The notes: generated by a model from the sequence alone, not told the origin. DNA of 64,000 nt from Microbacteriaceae bacterium PS02066 (GCA_029959545.1 JASCPH010000009.1:1-64000), one strand, 5' to 3'. Numbered from the stretch's first letter, positions 1-11,461 are shown. Numbers and translations are program-made.

Positions 1-1182
1 GTCGCGCTCGACACCGCGCTCGCGCCGAGCCCCGGCGACCTGCGCGTCGCGCGGTCTCTGCCCGCGCGCGCCCGGCGCGGCGAGGTCGCGCTGAGCGAGT
101 TGCGCCTGACGAACACGGGCAGGCGCCCGGTGAGGGGATGGGTGAGAGACGCCTGGCAGCCGACCGCCGGCGCTCCCGCCGCCCGCGCGCGCATCGATGT
201 CGCGGCCGGGCACACCGCGACCCTCCGCTCGTCGCTCGTACCGCGCCGGCGCGGTGAGTTGGCGAGCGACTTCGTCGTCGTGCGCTCGCTCGGCCCCCTC
301 GGACTCGCCGGCCGTCAGCAGCGCATCGACGCGCGCGGGACGCTGCGTGTTCTGCCGCCGTTCTCGTCGCGTCGTCATCTGCCGTCGCGCCTTGCGCGCC
401 TGCGGGAGCTCGACGGTGAGACGAGCGTCCAGGTGCGCGGCCGCGGCACGGAGTTCGACAGCCTGCGCGAGTACGTCCGCGGCGACGATGTCCGCTCGAT
501 CGATTGGCGCGCCACGGCGCGCTCCGGCACGACGATGCTGCGCACGTGGCGGCCGGAGCGCGACCGACACATCGTCGTGGTCGTCGATACCGGTCGCACG
601 GCGGCGACCCGCGTCGACGACGAGGTGAGGCTCGACGCCGCCATGGAGGCGACGCTGCTGCTCGGAGCACTGGCCGCTCGCGCCGGGGACCACGTGCACC
701 TCGTGATGATGGATCGCGTCGTACGGGCGCGCGTGAGCGGCGTCGACGGCGCCGGACTCGGTCCCGCGCTCGTGGACGCCATGGCGCCGGTCGAGGCCCA
801 GCTGATCGACACGGACTGGAGCGAGGTCGCCTCCTTGGTGCGCAGGCTGACGGTGCGCCCCGCGCTGGTGGTGCTGCTCACGGCGCAGGACGACCCGGCC
901 GCAGCACGCGGCTTCCTCGCCGCGCTTCCCACGCTGACCGCCCGCTCGCGAGTTCTCGTGGCATCCGCATCCACCGTCGAGGACGCCGACGACGACACCG
1001 CGACGACGGATGCGGACGCGGCCTACGCCTGGGCAGCGATCGAGCACGTCCGTCAGGACGGCGAGCGCGTCGCGGCCGCGATCGCACGCACGGGTGCTGT
1101 CGCCGTGACGGCGGATGCGGCATCCCTCCCGCCCCGCGTCGCCGACCACTACCTCGCGCTCAAGCTGAACGGCCTGCTCTGA
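1..1182 (+). CDS. DUF58 domain protein, 5' end outside the window
   Basis: The frame is already open at base 1, so the gene begins upstream; 393 codons are visible. The protein has the DUF58 signature region (a GTEFDSLREYVRGDD-like stretch followed by SIDWRATARSG) and a following segment resembling a von Willebrand A fold (VVVVDTGRTA). DUF58 proteins usually sit beside a MoxR-type AAA ATPase and a transglutaminase-like membrane protein, and are thought to act in envelope-related chaperone systems; those partners would lie to the left of this window. A TTG at 100 could be mistaken for a start, but the residues before it match the usual DUF58 N-terminal region. Specific function unknown. Confidence 0.9.
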   Translation, partial: VALDTALAPSPGDLRVARSLPARARRGEVALSELRLTNTGRRPVRGWVRDAWQPTAGAPAARARIDVAAGHTATLRSSLVPRRRGELASDFVVVRSLGPLGLAGRQQRIDARGTLRVLPPFSSRRHLPSRLARLRELDGETSVQVRGRGTEFDSLREYVRGDDVRSIDWRATARSGTTMLRTWRPERDRHIVVVVDTGRTAATRVDDEVRLDAAMEATLLLGALAARAGDHVHLVMMDRVVRARVSGVDGAGLGPALVDAMAPVEAQLIDTDWSEVASLVRRLTVRPALVVLLTAQDDPAAARGFLAALPTLTARSRVLVASASTVEDADDDTATTDADAAYAWAAIEHVRQDGERVAAAIARTGAVAVTADAASLPPRVADHYLALKLNGLL

Positions 1183-1227
1183 CCCTCGGACGCGCAGGTC
1201 TCTCTCCCCCCCAGTCGCTCCCCTCGC

Positions 1228-1338
1228 TTCGCCTGTCACAGATCGACGCGGAACGCGCGATCTGTGACAGGGGAACCGTTCTTCGCTGCGTTCGCCTGTC
1301 ACAGATCGACGCGGAACGCGCGATCTGTGACAGGCGAA
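1228..1338. repeat. Two direct copies of a 44-bp palindromic element
   Basis: Copies lie at 1228-1271 and 1291-1334, 63 bp apart and identical over 44 bases. Each holds a perfect 14-bp inverted repeat (arms CCTGTCACAGATCG and its complement) around a 12-base centre; in the second copy the arms extend to 18 bp (1291-1308 with 1321-1338). They lie between the convergent ends of the DUF58 gene and katG. They resemble REP-like or terminator-like palindromes. No other copy was noticed in the window. Confidence 0.85.
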
Positions 1339-1364
1339 GGGCCGCGCGCCGCTCCGGAAACGCG

Positions 1365-1397
1365 GAACGCCCCTCCGCGGTGTGCGGAGGGGCGTTC
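1365..1397 (-). terminator. Strong hairpin terminator after katG
   Basis: A 14-bp perfect stem (1365-1378 with 1384-1397) closes a 5-base loop, just past the katG stop codon. On the reverse strand it is followed by CGCGTTTCC, without a long T tract. It probably ends the furA-katG transcript and could also act on the converging DUF58 transcript. Confidence 0.75.
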
Positions 1398-1408
1398 TGC
1401 GTGGCGGG

Positions 1409-4109
<2,701 letters not shown>

Positions 4110-4121
4110 ATCCTGTCATTG

Positions 4122-4138
4122 TTTTGATCTATTCAAAA
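4122..4138 (-). promoter_or_regulatory. Probable FurA operator
   Basis: TTTTGA-TCTAT-TCAAAA is an inverted repeat of 6-bp arms about a 5-base centre, in a short AT-rich island of otherwise very GC-rich DNA. It lies 13 bases upstream of the furA start. Fur-family autoregulatory boxes in actinobacterial furA-katG operons are AT-rich and similarly placed. Binding is inferred, not shown. Confidence 0.65.
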
Positions 4139-4187
4139 ATACGACACGCCCACGGACACATGAACGATCACTGAATCCGTCCCCCGC

Positions 4188-5183
4188 TCAGCCCGCGACG
4201 AGCTCGGTCTGGCCGACGTCATCCTCGTCCAGATCCCCCGTCTGGCCACGCCGTGCGGCCCGTCGCCCGACCACGAGCATGTAAAGGAGGAAGACGCCGA
4301 GGGCGAGGGCGCCGAGCACGAGCTTCACGGGCCACGGCCACGGCTGGGGGGTGACGTAGGCCTCGACGACTCCCGACAGCGCGAGGGCGAAAACCAGGCC
4401 GATTGCGACGGTGGCGAGCGAGCGACCCGCTGCGGCCAGCGACTCCCGTCGCGACCGCGGGCCGGGCGCCACCCAGGCCCAGAAGACGTGGAGCCCCGCC
4501 GCCGCAGCGACGAACACGCTGGTCAGCTCGAGCAGGCCGTGGGGAAGGATGTACGCGAAGAACACGTCGAGCCGGCCGAAGGATCCCATCACCGCGGCCG
4601 CCGTCCCGAGGCCGATCGCGTTCTGGATGACGACGGAGACCGGCCAGATACCGGTGATCCCGAACAGCACGCACTGGGCCGCGATCCAGGCGTTGTTCGT
4701 CCACACGGTGCCGGCGAACACGGCCGCCGGGTTGTCGGAGTAGTAGGCCACGAACTCGTCGTTCGCGTACGACGAGAGCTGCGCTTCGGGGCCGAGAGTC
4801 GCCACGAGAGCGGGATCCGACGAGATCCACAGCGCCACCAGCGCAGCGACCAGGACGAAGGCGCCCGCGACGGCGAGTGTCGTCCAGCGCACGCGATACA
4901 GCGCCGCGGGCAGCTGATCGAGGAAGAACTGCGGGATCCGGCGAAGCAGGTTGCCGTCGCCGGCGGTGAGCCGCAGGCGGGCACGGGCGAGCACGAGCGA
5001 AAGATGGTCGGCCTGCGGGCTGCGCCCCGCCGCCGTCTTCAACTCGGCCAGATCCGCGGAGGCCGCCCGGTAGCGCATCACGAGCTCATCCGCCTCGGCT
5101 CCGCTCAGACGCCGGCGGCCGGCCAGCTCGTCGAGACGCTCCCACTCGGACCTGTGGGCGGCCGTGAGCGCGTCGAGATCCAT
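4188..5183 (-). CDS. SpoIIM-like (stage II sporulation protein M family) membrane protein
   Basis: 331 aa. The N-terminal ~90 residues are soluble and helical, followed by about five hydrophobic segments (VAGAFVLVAALVALWIS, AAQCVLFGITGIWPVSVVIQ, the ILPHGLLELTSVFVAAAAG region and two near the C-terminus). The IQNAIGLG and PHGLLEL motifs are typical of the SpoIIM/DUF95 family. In non-sporulating actinobacteria the family commonly lies beside RDD, DUF58 and MoxR genes, as here. The role is unknown and is probably in the membrane or envelope. The start is put at ATG 5183, because residues before it lack family similarity. It is divergent from the RDD gene with only 16 bases between. Confidence 0.87.
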   Translation of the reverse strand: MDLDALTAAHRSEWERLDELAGRRRLSGAEADELVMRYRAASADLAELKTAAGRSPQADHLSLVLARARLRLTAGDGNLLRRIPQFFLDQLPAALYRVRWTTLAVAGAFVLVAALVALWISSDPALVATLGPEAQLSSYANDEFVAYYSDNPAAVFAGTVWTNNAWIAAQCVLFGITGIWPVSVVIQNAIGLGTAAAVMGSFGRLDVFFAYILPHGLLELTSVFVAAAAGLHVFWAWVAPGPRSRRESLAAAGRSLATVAIGLVFALALSGVVEAYVTPQPWPWPVKLVLGALALGVFLLYMLVVGRRAARRGQTGDLDEDDVGQTELVAG

Positions 5184-5199
5184 GTGTTTCACTGTAGCC

Positions 5200-6024
5200 A
5201 TGCCCTCCGCCGCGACGATGGTCGAGATCGGTCAGGACGAGATCCTCACCGGCGAAGCCGTCGCGCTCGACGTCCAACCGGCGGGGTTCTTCCTGCGCCT
5301 GGCGGGGGCCGCGATCGACATGATCGTGACCGTGGCCGCCGCCCTCATCGTGATGCTGGCGCTCGGGCTGACCGGGGTCCTCTCCGCAGCTTCGGGACTC
5401 GGTACGATCCTCTCGATCCTGCTGGCGGTCCTGCTGCTGGTCATCGCGCCCACGACGATCGAGACCGCCACGCGCGGACGCAGTCTCGGCAAGCTCATCG
5501 TCGGCGCGCGCATCGTCCGCGCCGACGGCGGGGCGGCGGGATTCCGGCAGGCTCTGATCCGCTCTCTCGTCGGCGTTCTGGAGATCTGGTTCACCCTCGG
5601 CGCCGTGGCGGCGCTGACCGGGATGTTCACGCCGCGCGCACAGCGTTTGGGCGACCTCATGGCGGGCACCTTCAGTCAGCGCACGCGCACCGGACGCCTC
5701 CCCGCCTTCGAGCCGCAGGTGCCGGCTCCCCTCACCGACTGGGCCCGCATCGCCGACGTGGCACCGCTGCCGGCGCCGGTCGCGCGGCGCCTCGCCCGGT
5801 TCGTCCGGCAGGCGGAACAGCTCCAGCCGGGGGCACGCCGGATGCTGGCCGCGCAGTTGGCGACGGAGGCGGCAGCATCCGTCTCCCCGGTTCCAGCCTC
5901 GGATCCGGAGCTGTTCGTGCGGGCTGTCGCGGCGCTGCGCTTCCAGCGCGAACTGTCGGCCATCCGGTCGCGCGATGCGCGGGCCACAGCGCTCCTGCCT
6001 GCGCCCAGGGAAATTCGAGGCTAA
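5200..6024 (+). CDS. RDD family membrane protein
   Basis: 274 aa. The N-terminal part has the RDD signature: GFFLRLAGAAIDMIV with its conserved Arg and Asp, and a later TRGRSLGKLIVGARIV motif followed by QRLGDLMAGT. Three to four membrane segments lie between about residues 25 and 150; the C-terminal third is soluble and Ala/Arg rich. RDD proteins are small membrane proteins of mostly unknown role, sometimes linked to transport or stress. The start is ATG 5200; ATG 5218 (MVEIGQDE) is equally plausible because neither has a clear ribosome site. Its stop overlaps the convergent DUF3499 gene by 4 bases. Confidence 0.88.
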   Translation: MPSAATMVEIGQDEILTGEAVALDVQPAGFFLRLAGAAIDMIVTVAAALIVMLALGLTGVLSAASGLGTILSILLAVLLLVIAPTTIETATRGRSLGKLIVGARIVRADGGAAGFRQALIRSLVGVLEIWFTLGAVAALTGMFTPRAQRLGDLMAGTFSQRTRTGRLPAFEPQVPAPLTDWARIADVAPLPAPVARRLARFVRQAEQLQPGARRMLAAQLATEAAASVSPVPASDPELFVRAVAALRFQRELSAIRSRDARATALLPAPREIRG

Positions 6025-6230
6025 GAGGCGCGGAGCGTTTCGTGACGCACGACCAGCCACCCCTTGGGCACCGACAGTCGCTCGGTGTGCACCTGGCACA
6101 GATCGTGCGCGTGCGGATCTCCGGCACGTCCGAGCGGACCCACCGCTGCCATCTGGTCGGCATAGTCGTAGGTGAGCGTCGCCACCGCTTCACGCGCGCA
6201 CGCGACCTTGGAGCACTGACGTTCCTGCAC
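6021..6230 (-). CDS. DUF3499 family protein
   Basis: Only 69 aa. The pattern CSKVACAREAVATLTYDYADQ followed by HAHDLC and ERLSVPKGW is characteristic of DUF3499, a small actinobacterial family of unknown function. Paired Cys and His residues suggest a metal site. In mycobacteria the homologue (Rv3258c, from memory) lies next to a zincin-like gene and whiB2, and the same neighbours follow here. Confidence 0.85.
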   Translation of the reverse strand: MQERQCSKVACAREAVATLTYDYADQMAAVGPLGRAGDPHAHDLCQVHTERLSVPKGWLVVRHETLRAS

Positions 6231-6276
6231 GGTGCGACCCTAACGCGCCCCGGGGACGCCGCTGGTGCGCCGCGCC

Positions 6277-6289
6277 TAGGATGGTCAGA
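6277..6289 (+). promoter_or_regulatory. Leaderless promoter, -10 box TAGGAT
   Basis: TAGGAT at 6277-6282 is followed by 6 bases and then the ATG at 6289, so transcription would start at or next to the start codon. No ribosome-binding site is visible. Confidence 0.6.
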
Positions 6290-6726
6290 TGATCCGCCGC
6301 CGGTCGCGCCCCGCACCCGCAGCCCCGCGTCCCGAACGTCACGGACGTCACGGACGTCAGGGCCGGAGCGCGGTGGTGCGCCCACCGCTGCCGCCCCTGG
6401 AGACGCGCGTCGACCGGTTCGACCTCGCCGTCGGTTCGGTCGCGGAGTTCCTCCGGGGAGCGTGGCCGGAGCTGCGCGAGGTGCGCTTCGAGATGGCCGA
6501 CATGCCTCCGGCGGCGGATGCCGATGGCATCCCGCGTTGGAGCGTGCTCCCCGACGAGAAGCGCATCGTGCTCTACCGGTTGCCCATCGAACGTCTCGCG
6601 CACCTGCACCGCAACGACGACGCCCATCGGCGCATGATGATCGAGAGCTGCGTCTTCCGCGCGGCTGCCGAGTTCCTCGGGCGCGACCCGTGGGACCTGG
6701 GCCCCGATCGCTTCCGCTTTCTCTGA
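6289..6726 (+). CDS. Zincin-like metallopeptidase family protein, catalytic motif apparently lost
   Basis: 145 aa. The first ~30 residues are Arg/Pro rich and disordered. The fold then matches the small PF06262-type family: EFLRGAWPELREVRFEMADMP, RIVLYRLPIERLA, and a final helix MMIESCVFRAAAEFLG. Proteolytic members carry HExxH in that helix; here it is absent (IESCV), so it may not be a protease. The DUF3499/zincin/WhiB order matches the mycobacterial Rv3258c-Rv3260c neighbourhood, so the gene is probably conserved for a structural or regulatory role. Confidence 0.8.
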   Translation: MIRRRSRPAPAAPRPERHGRHGRQGRSAVVRPPLPPLETRVDRFDLAVGSVAEFLRGAWPELREVRFEMADMPPAADADGIPRWSVLPDEKRIVLYRLPIERLAHLHRNDDAHRRMMIESCVFRAAAEFLGRDPWDLGPDRFRFL

Positions 6727-6732
6727 GCGGAC

Positions 6733-8142
6733 TCAGGGGCGGACGATGATCTCCGACGCCGCCGCATCCGCCGGCCACACCGGGAACGCGCTGATCGCGC
6801 CGTCCGCGAGGTAGCTCACGGACGCCCGAACCGGATTCGAGGTCTCGAGGCGGTACACCGCACCCGGCTGGACCGGCACGGATGCGGTGTCGCCCGCCGC
6901 GACGCTGACCCGCTCGGTCTCGGTGGCACCGCTCAACGGCGTCAGCACGACATCGGCGGAACCGACCGCCGATCCCGCCACCACGAGCAGCGGCGACGGG
7001 CCGTCCGGTACGGCGACGACACTCGGGTCGACGATGGCCTCAGCCGCCGTGTACCAGGCGAAGTCCGCACCGTCGCCGAAGCTCGTCGTCTGCCAGACGG
7101 CGCTGACGACGGCGGATGTGGCGTCGACGCGCGCGGTGTACGTTCCGGCCGAGAGACCCGCGAGGTCGAGCTCGGTGGGAAGGTCCGCGCCGAGAGGAAC
7201 ATCCTGCGTCAAGGCGGTGCGGCCCGTGTCGTCCTGCACGGTGACGGTGGCCGTCGCGTCGACTCCCGGCGAGAGCAGGCGCAGAAGGGTCGTCGCGCCG
7301 GCGGAAGCCGCATCGACCGCGCTCTGCGGAACCCGCACTCCGGGGATCACCTGCTGCGTCGCGGAACCCACGATCACGCCGCTCTGTTCGATGCCTCCGG
7401 TCAGCAGGGTCCGGGAGAGGCTGGACTGCAAAGCCGCAGCCACCGGCGCACCCGAGGCGGTGACACGCACGACGGGTGCGCCCTCGCCGACCGCGAGCGC
7501 GGCCAGCGGCACGAGCCGTTGCGTGTGGGCGTCGACGCGGAGCCCGCTTCCCGACGGTGGGGTGGAGGCGCCGGTCGCGCTGTACAGCGTGAGATCGACG
7601 GTGGCGGCGACATCCGACGGGTTCGAGAGCAGGATGACATCCGCCGAGCCCGTGGTGGTCGCACCGGCGACGAGCCACGACTCGATGAGCGGGGGCTGAC
7701 ACGCGGAGGCGGCGAAGCCGCGAAGATCGTCGGCGGCGGCCGAACCGCTCGATGATGCGGCGGCATCCGATCGTGTCGCGTCCACAGGCGGGGCGACGAA
7801 CACGAGGTGCCCGTCGGAGCCGACCACGTCAGGGTCGCTCGGCTCCGTGGTCTGCTCGAGCGTCGCGCCGTCCGATCCCGACACGGTGGCCGTCGGCGCC
7901 GCGCTGGCGATCTGGCCGGCCTGCGTGGCGTCACGCCCGAGGGCGAGCAACGGCCCGGCGCAGGCGAGCACCGTGTCCGCCGGCGTGGGCGTCACGCCCA
8001 CCGCGAGCGGCTCGTGTGTGTGAGTGGGCCAGTTCGCGGCCACACCGACGCCCACCGCGCCGACCATGCCGACGGCGAGGGCCGCACCGACGACGAGCCG
8101 CGTACTGGTGGCGGCCCAGCGCCATGCCCGCTGCCTGCTCAT
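6733..8142 (-). CDS. DUF5719 family secreted/membrane-anchored protein
   Basis: 469 aa with one N-terminal transmembrane segment (residues ~12-34, LVVGAALAVGMVGAVGVGVAA) and a large extracellular beta-rich domain with no Cys-based active site. Repeated patterns such as LLSNPSDVAATVDLTLYSATG and TYTARVDATSAVVSAVWQT resemble the paired beta-sandwich modules of DUF5719. Its start overlaps the end of the upstream glycosyltransferase gene by 4 bases, so the two are translationally coupled. It may serve as an extracellular partner of that enzyme; this is inference from coupling. Confidence 0.8.
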   Translation of the reverse strand: MSRQRAWRWAATSTRLVVGAALAVGMVGAVGVGVAANWPTHTHEPLAVGVTPTPADTVLACAGPLLALGRDATQAGQIASAAPTATVSGSDGATLEQTTEPSDPDVVGSDGHLVFVAPPVDATRSDAAASSSGSAAADDLRGFAASACQPPLIESWLVAGATTTGSADVILLSNPSDVAATVDLTLYSATGASTPPSGSGLRVDAHTQRLVPLAALAVGEGAPVVRVTASGAPVAAALQSSLSRTLLTGGIEQSGVIVGSATQQVIPGVRVPQSAVDAASAGATTLLRLLSPGVDATATVTVQDDTGRTALTQDVPLGADLPTELDLAGLSAGTYTARVDATSAVVSAVWQTTSFGDGADFAWYTAAEAIVDPSVVAVPDGPSPLLVVAGSAVGSADVVLTPLSGATETERVSVAAGDTASVPVQPGAVYRLETSNPVRASVSYLADGAISAFPVWPADAAASEIIVRP

Positions 8143-11009
8143 ACCTGCTCCTCCCGCGAACGCGGTCCGACGGTGCGCGGAGTGCGGCGAGCCTCACGGC
8201 GCGATGCTGCCGTGGGGAACGAGAGCAGCAGGGCGATCGCGACGACCACGAGCTGCACCGCGGCGACCGCCCACCCCTGGCGAACCAGCTCCGCGCTCGG
8301 CGCAGGCCGCTCGGCCACATCCGTCGTCACGCGCCAGAGCGTGCCCTTGGGCGTCGCGCCGACGACGTCGAGATCGTCGCGCTGGTCGAGGGCCGTCTGG
8401 GCTGAGAGGCGCAACGCGCGCGCCGCGTCGCTTTCGTCGGATGTCTCGGGAGCCACGACGATGAAGCGGATTCCGGCGGCCGCGACGCGTGCGACGACGT
8501 CCTCCGAGGTCGAAGTCACCAGATCGGCGGTGAGCTCGGCCACTTCCTGGTCGGATGCCGAGGCGACCGAGCGGGTCGCATCCAGCGTGGAGGCGCCCGA
8601 CAGTGTTTCGCTGCCGCCCCACACGACCTGGGCGGCGACGGAGCCGTCGGCCAGGGGTGAGAGCACGATCGTGCCGACGCTCGAATCGTCGCGCCCCTGC
8701 GCCGCGACGTAGGCGGGAAGTGTGGACGGCGAGCCGCTCTGCAGCTCGCTCTGACCCCGGCCCATCGCGGTGACCGAGGGAACGGCCAGGAGCGCGAGGG
8801 TGCCGATGACGGCGACGGCGCCGACGACACGCAGGCCGCCGGCGCGCGCCGGAACGCCCGAGTCGAGCGTGACCGTTGCGGCCGCGACGATCCCCAGCCA
8901 CGCGAGACTCAGCGCCGCCCCCGGCCACAGTGCGACCGGAGTGCCCCCGGTGTCGACCGACACGGCCAAGCCCACGGCCGCGAACGCCGTGGCGATGCCC
9001 AGGAGCGCGATCACGAGCAGAACACCGGCCACCATCCACCGCGGCGTCAGCAGCGAAAGCAGGGCGAGCACCGCGAGCGGGGCCACGAGCACGACCACCG
9101 CGGTCACGAAGGGCGCGATGGTCGTCGACCCGAGCAGACCGGCCCAGCCGGCGAAGTCCGTGGTCGGGAAGCCCGTCGCCAGCGCGAAGCGCCCGGCGGC
9201 ATCGGCTCCCGCCTGCGGTCCCGCCCACACCGGACCCGGATCGGCGACCAGGCCCCACACCGTCCCGCCGTGCAGCTGGGCCCAGATGAGGGGGGCGAAC
9301 AGCGCCAGCGCGGGCACGCCCGTCCAGACGATCTGTCCCGCACCGCGACCGCCGCGTACGACCACGACGAGCATCATCGCCAGCATCCAGACCAGGATCA
9401 GTGCAGGAGCCAGCGACGGCGCGCACGCGAGCACGCCCGCCAGGAGCAACGACGCCGCTCCGGCAGCCGCCCATGACCGATGCGCCACCGCCCCGGCGTA
9501 GAAGAGCCACGGCAGCAGCAGGTGCACGATGACACCCGTGGGGCGGCCGTCGACGAGCGCGGACCAGAAGGTGGGCGCGAGCGCCCAGGCGACGGCGGCG
9601 GTGTTGCGCAGCAGCGAGCGGGACGTGAGGCGTGTGGCCGCGAACCAGCCTCCCAATACGGCGAGCGGCAGTGCAGCGAGCCACAGCACGATGAGGATCC
9701 GCGACGGATCCGCCGGCCAGAGCGAACCGAGCAGCGCCACGACGGCAGCGAACGGATCTGCCGGTCCTGCAACTCCCAGCCCTGTCGCACGCAAGCCGAA
9801 CGCGGCGTCCGCCCAGAGCTGTCCGAGCGTCGCCCGCAGCGGCTGGAGTGCGCCGCCGCCGAGAGCGGGCCATGCCAACAGCGCGGGGAACGCGGCCGCC
9901 GACACGACCAGTCCGGCCAGCACGAGCCAGGCCCCGCCACCCGTGAAGAAGTGCAGCTCGCCGCGCACCGGCCGGTTCATCGCATCGGCGTCGGCATCGG
10001 CGTCGAAGCGCTGCCGGAGCGTCGATCTGGTGATGCGCAGCAGGGACAGCTGCGACCACGCGACGCGGCGCGAGCGGCGGATGACACCGCGGGATGCGGC
10101 GATCGCCCCCCACCGGAAGAACGCCACGATCGAGGCGCCCCACTCGGGCAGCACGCGCGAAGGCTGCTTCGCCACCAGCAGCGCCGCGGCACGCCAGAGC
10201 GCCAGCGGGATGAGAGAGAGCAGGTGCAGCGGCACCGCCGCGGCGGGTGCGTACGCCAGGCGCCGGTGGATCTGGGCCAGCCGTCGGGCGTAGGCGCGAC
10301 GGCGACGGGCGCGCCGCGTCGGGGCGGCGGGCAGGCCCGCGACGCCGTCACCGGCGACCGCCACCCGCGCAGTGGGCACGAGGCTCACCCGGTGACCCGC
10401 CAACCGGGCGCGCACGCCGAGATCGAGACCCTCGTCGGCCCCACCGAGAGCGGGGTCGACGCCGCGGAGGGTGCGCCACAGGTCGGCGCGCACGAGAAGC
10501 CCGCGCACATCCGCCCCGAGAACGTCTTCGTCACCGTCGTGCTGGCCCTGGTCGAGTTCGTCCTGAACCATCTCGACGGCGCGTCCGAGCGTCGTCATCG
10601 TCACACCCAGCGACGCGATACGGGCGGGCTCGTCCCACTCCACCAGCTTGGGGGCGACGACGGCGACCGAGGGCGCACGCTCGAGTCCGGCGAGCAGGCG
10701 CTGCAGAGCCTCCGGCTCGGGTGCGGTGTCCTGAGCGAGAAGCCACACGAATTCGCCGCTGATCCGCACCGACGCCAGACGCACCGCATCGGCGAACGAC
10801 GTCGAAGCGCCGGCGGTGATCACGCCTTCGGCGCCGGATGCCGTCACCAGCTGTGTCAACGCGGAGTCCCCGCCGCACAGCACGATGGTGAGCGCGTCGA
10901 CCCTGCGGGTCTGTGCGGAGAGGGCGGACAGCGTGCGCTCGAGATGCGCCGCGGCGGCCGTACGCCCTTCAGGGCGCACGACGAGGAGAGCGTGGACACG
11001 GGCCGACAT
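8139..11009 (-). CDS. Glycosyltransferase family 2 fused to a large multi-pass membrane region
   Basis: 956 aa. Residues ~1-260 are a GT2-like domain (substrate region around LWLLAQDTAPEPEAL, acceptor region GADEGLDLGVRARLAGH). From ~270 there are about 12-14 transmembrane segments with long loops, ending in a Trp-Arg-Val strand-rich region (~residues 800-920) before a last membrane helix. The QDT in place of the usual DXD suggests a divergent active site. It may make or export a surface glycan together with the coupled DUF5719 protein. Homologues usually occur near whiB2 and manA in actinobacteria. Confidence 0.85.
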   Translation of the reverse strand: MSARVHALLVVRPEGRTAAAAHLERTLSALSAQTRRVDALTIVLCGGDSALTQLVTASGAEGVITAGASTSFADAVRLASVRISGEFVWLLAQDTAPEPEALQRLLAGLERAPSVAVVAPKLVEWDEPARIASLGVTMTTLGRAVEMVQDELDQGQHDGDEDVLGADVRGLLVRADLWRTLRGVDPALGGADEGLDLGVRARLAGHRVSLVPTARVAVAGDGVAGLPAAPTRRARRRRAYARRLAQIHRRLAYAPAAAVPLHLLSLIPLALWRAAALLVAKQPSRVLPEWGASIVAFFRWGAIAASRGVIRRSRRVAWSQLSLLRITRSTLRQRFDADADADAMNRPVRGELHFFTGGGAWLVLAGLVVSAAAFPALLAWPALGGGALQPLRATLGQLWADAAFGLRATGLGVAGPADPFAAVVALLGSLWPADPSRILIVLWLAALPLAVLGGWFAATRLTSRSLLRNTAAVAWALAPTFWSALVDGRPTGVIVHLLLPWLFYAGAVAHRSWAAAGAASLLLAGVLACAPSLAPALILVWMLAMMLVVVVRGGRGAGQIVWTGVPALALFAPLIWAQLHGGTVWGLVADPGPVWAGPQAGADAAGRFALATGFPTTDFAGWAGLLGSTTIAPFVTAVVVLVAPLAVLALLSLLTPRWMVAGVLLVIALLGIATAFAAVGLAVSVDTGGTPVALWPGAALSLAWLGIVAAATVTLDSGVPARAGGLRVVGAVAVIGTLALLAVPSVTAMGRGQSELQSGSPSTLPAYVAAQGRDDSSVGTIVLSPLADGSVAAQVVWGGSETLSGASTLDATRSVASASDQEVAELTADLVTSTSEDVVARVAAAGIRFIVVAPETSDESDAARALRLSAQTALDQRDDLDVVGATPKGTLWRVTTDVAERPAPSAELVRQGWAVAAVQLVVVAIALLLSFPTAASRREARRTPRTVGPRSREEQV

Positions 11010-11083
11010 GACTGAGTCAGCCTAAGCACGAGTTCGCGACACGCGAGGTGCACGCGCCGCAATCGGTGATCTCGATGGGCCGT

Positions 11084-11410
11084 TCAGCTCACACGACGCT
11101 TGAGTTTGCGACGCTCGCGCTCGCTGAGTCCGCCCCAGATCCCGAACCGCTCATCATTGCGCAGCGCGTACTCCAGGCACTCGTCGCGAACATCGCATGT
11201 GGTGCAGATGCGCTTCGCATCACGGGTGGAGCCGCCCTTCTCGGGGAAGAACGCTTCAGGGTCGGTCTGCGCACACAGTGCGTCCGTCTGCCACGACAGC
11301 GGATTGTCGTCATCGACCGGGGCTTCGCGACGGACGCCGGGGACCCCGAGGAAAACCGGATCGACGTGCCAATTGTCGGGAACGCCTGAGCGGTACGGTG
11401 CGCTCGCCAT
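11084..11410 (-). CDS. whiB2: WhiB-family iron-sulphur transcription regulator (WhiB2/WhmD type)
   Basis: 108 aa. Four conserved Cys ligate the [4Fe-4S] cluster: one in TDALCAQ, the CTTC pair, and one in DECLEYAL. The GIWGGLSERERRKLKRR tail is the turn plus basic DNA-binding segment. WhiB2 proteins control septation and cell division in mycobacteria and streptomycetes, probably with a sigma factor. ATG 11410 was chosen because GGGGAGAG lies just upstream. Position between the large glycosyltransferase and manA matches mycobacterial synteny, which supports the WhiB2 assignment over other paralogues. Confidence 0.9.
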   Translation of the reverse strand: MASAPYRSGVPDNWHVDPVFLGVPGVRREAPVDDDNPLSWQTDALCAQTDPEAFFPEKGGSTRDAKRICTTCDVRDECLEYALRNDERFGIWGGLSERERRKLKRRVS

Positions 11411-11461
11411 GTGCTCTCCCCACGATCTCGAAATCACGCCCCGCGGTGGGCGGGTGCCTAA

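Noticed and set aside
9480-11015. Long forward frame opposite the large glycosyltransferase
   Set aside because: GC-rich third positions and low-complexity Arg/Glu/Gln content show a shadow of the reverse-strand gene.
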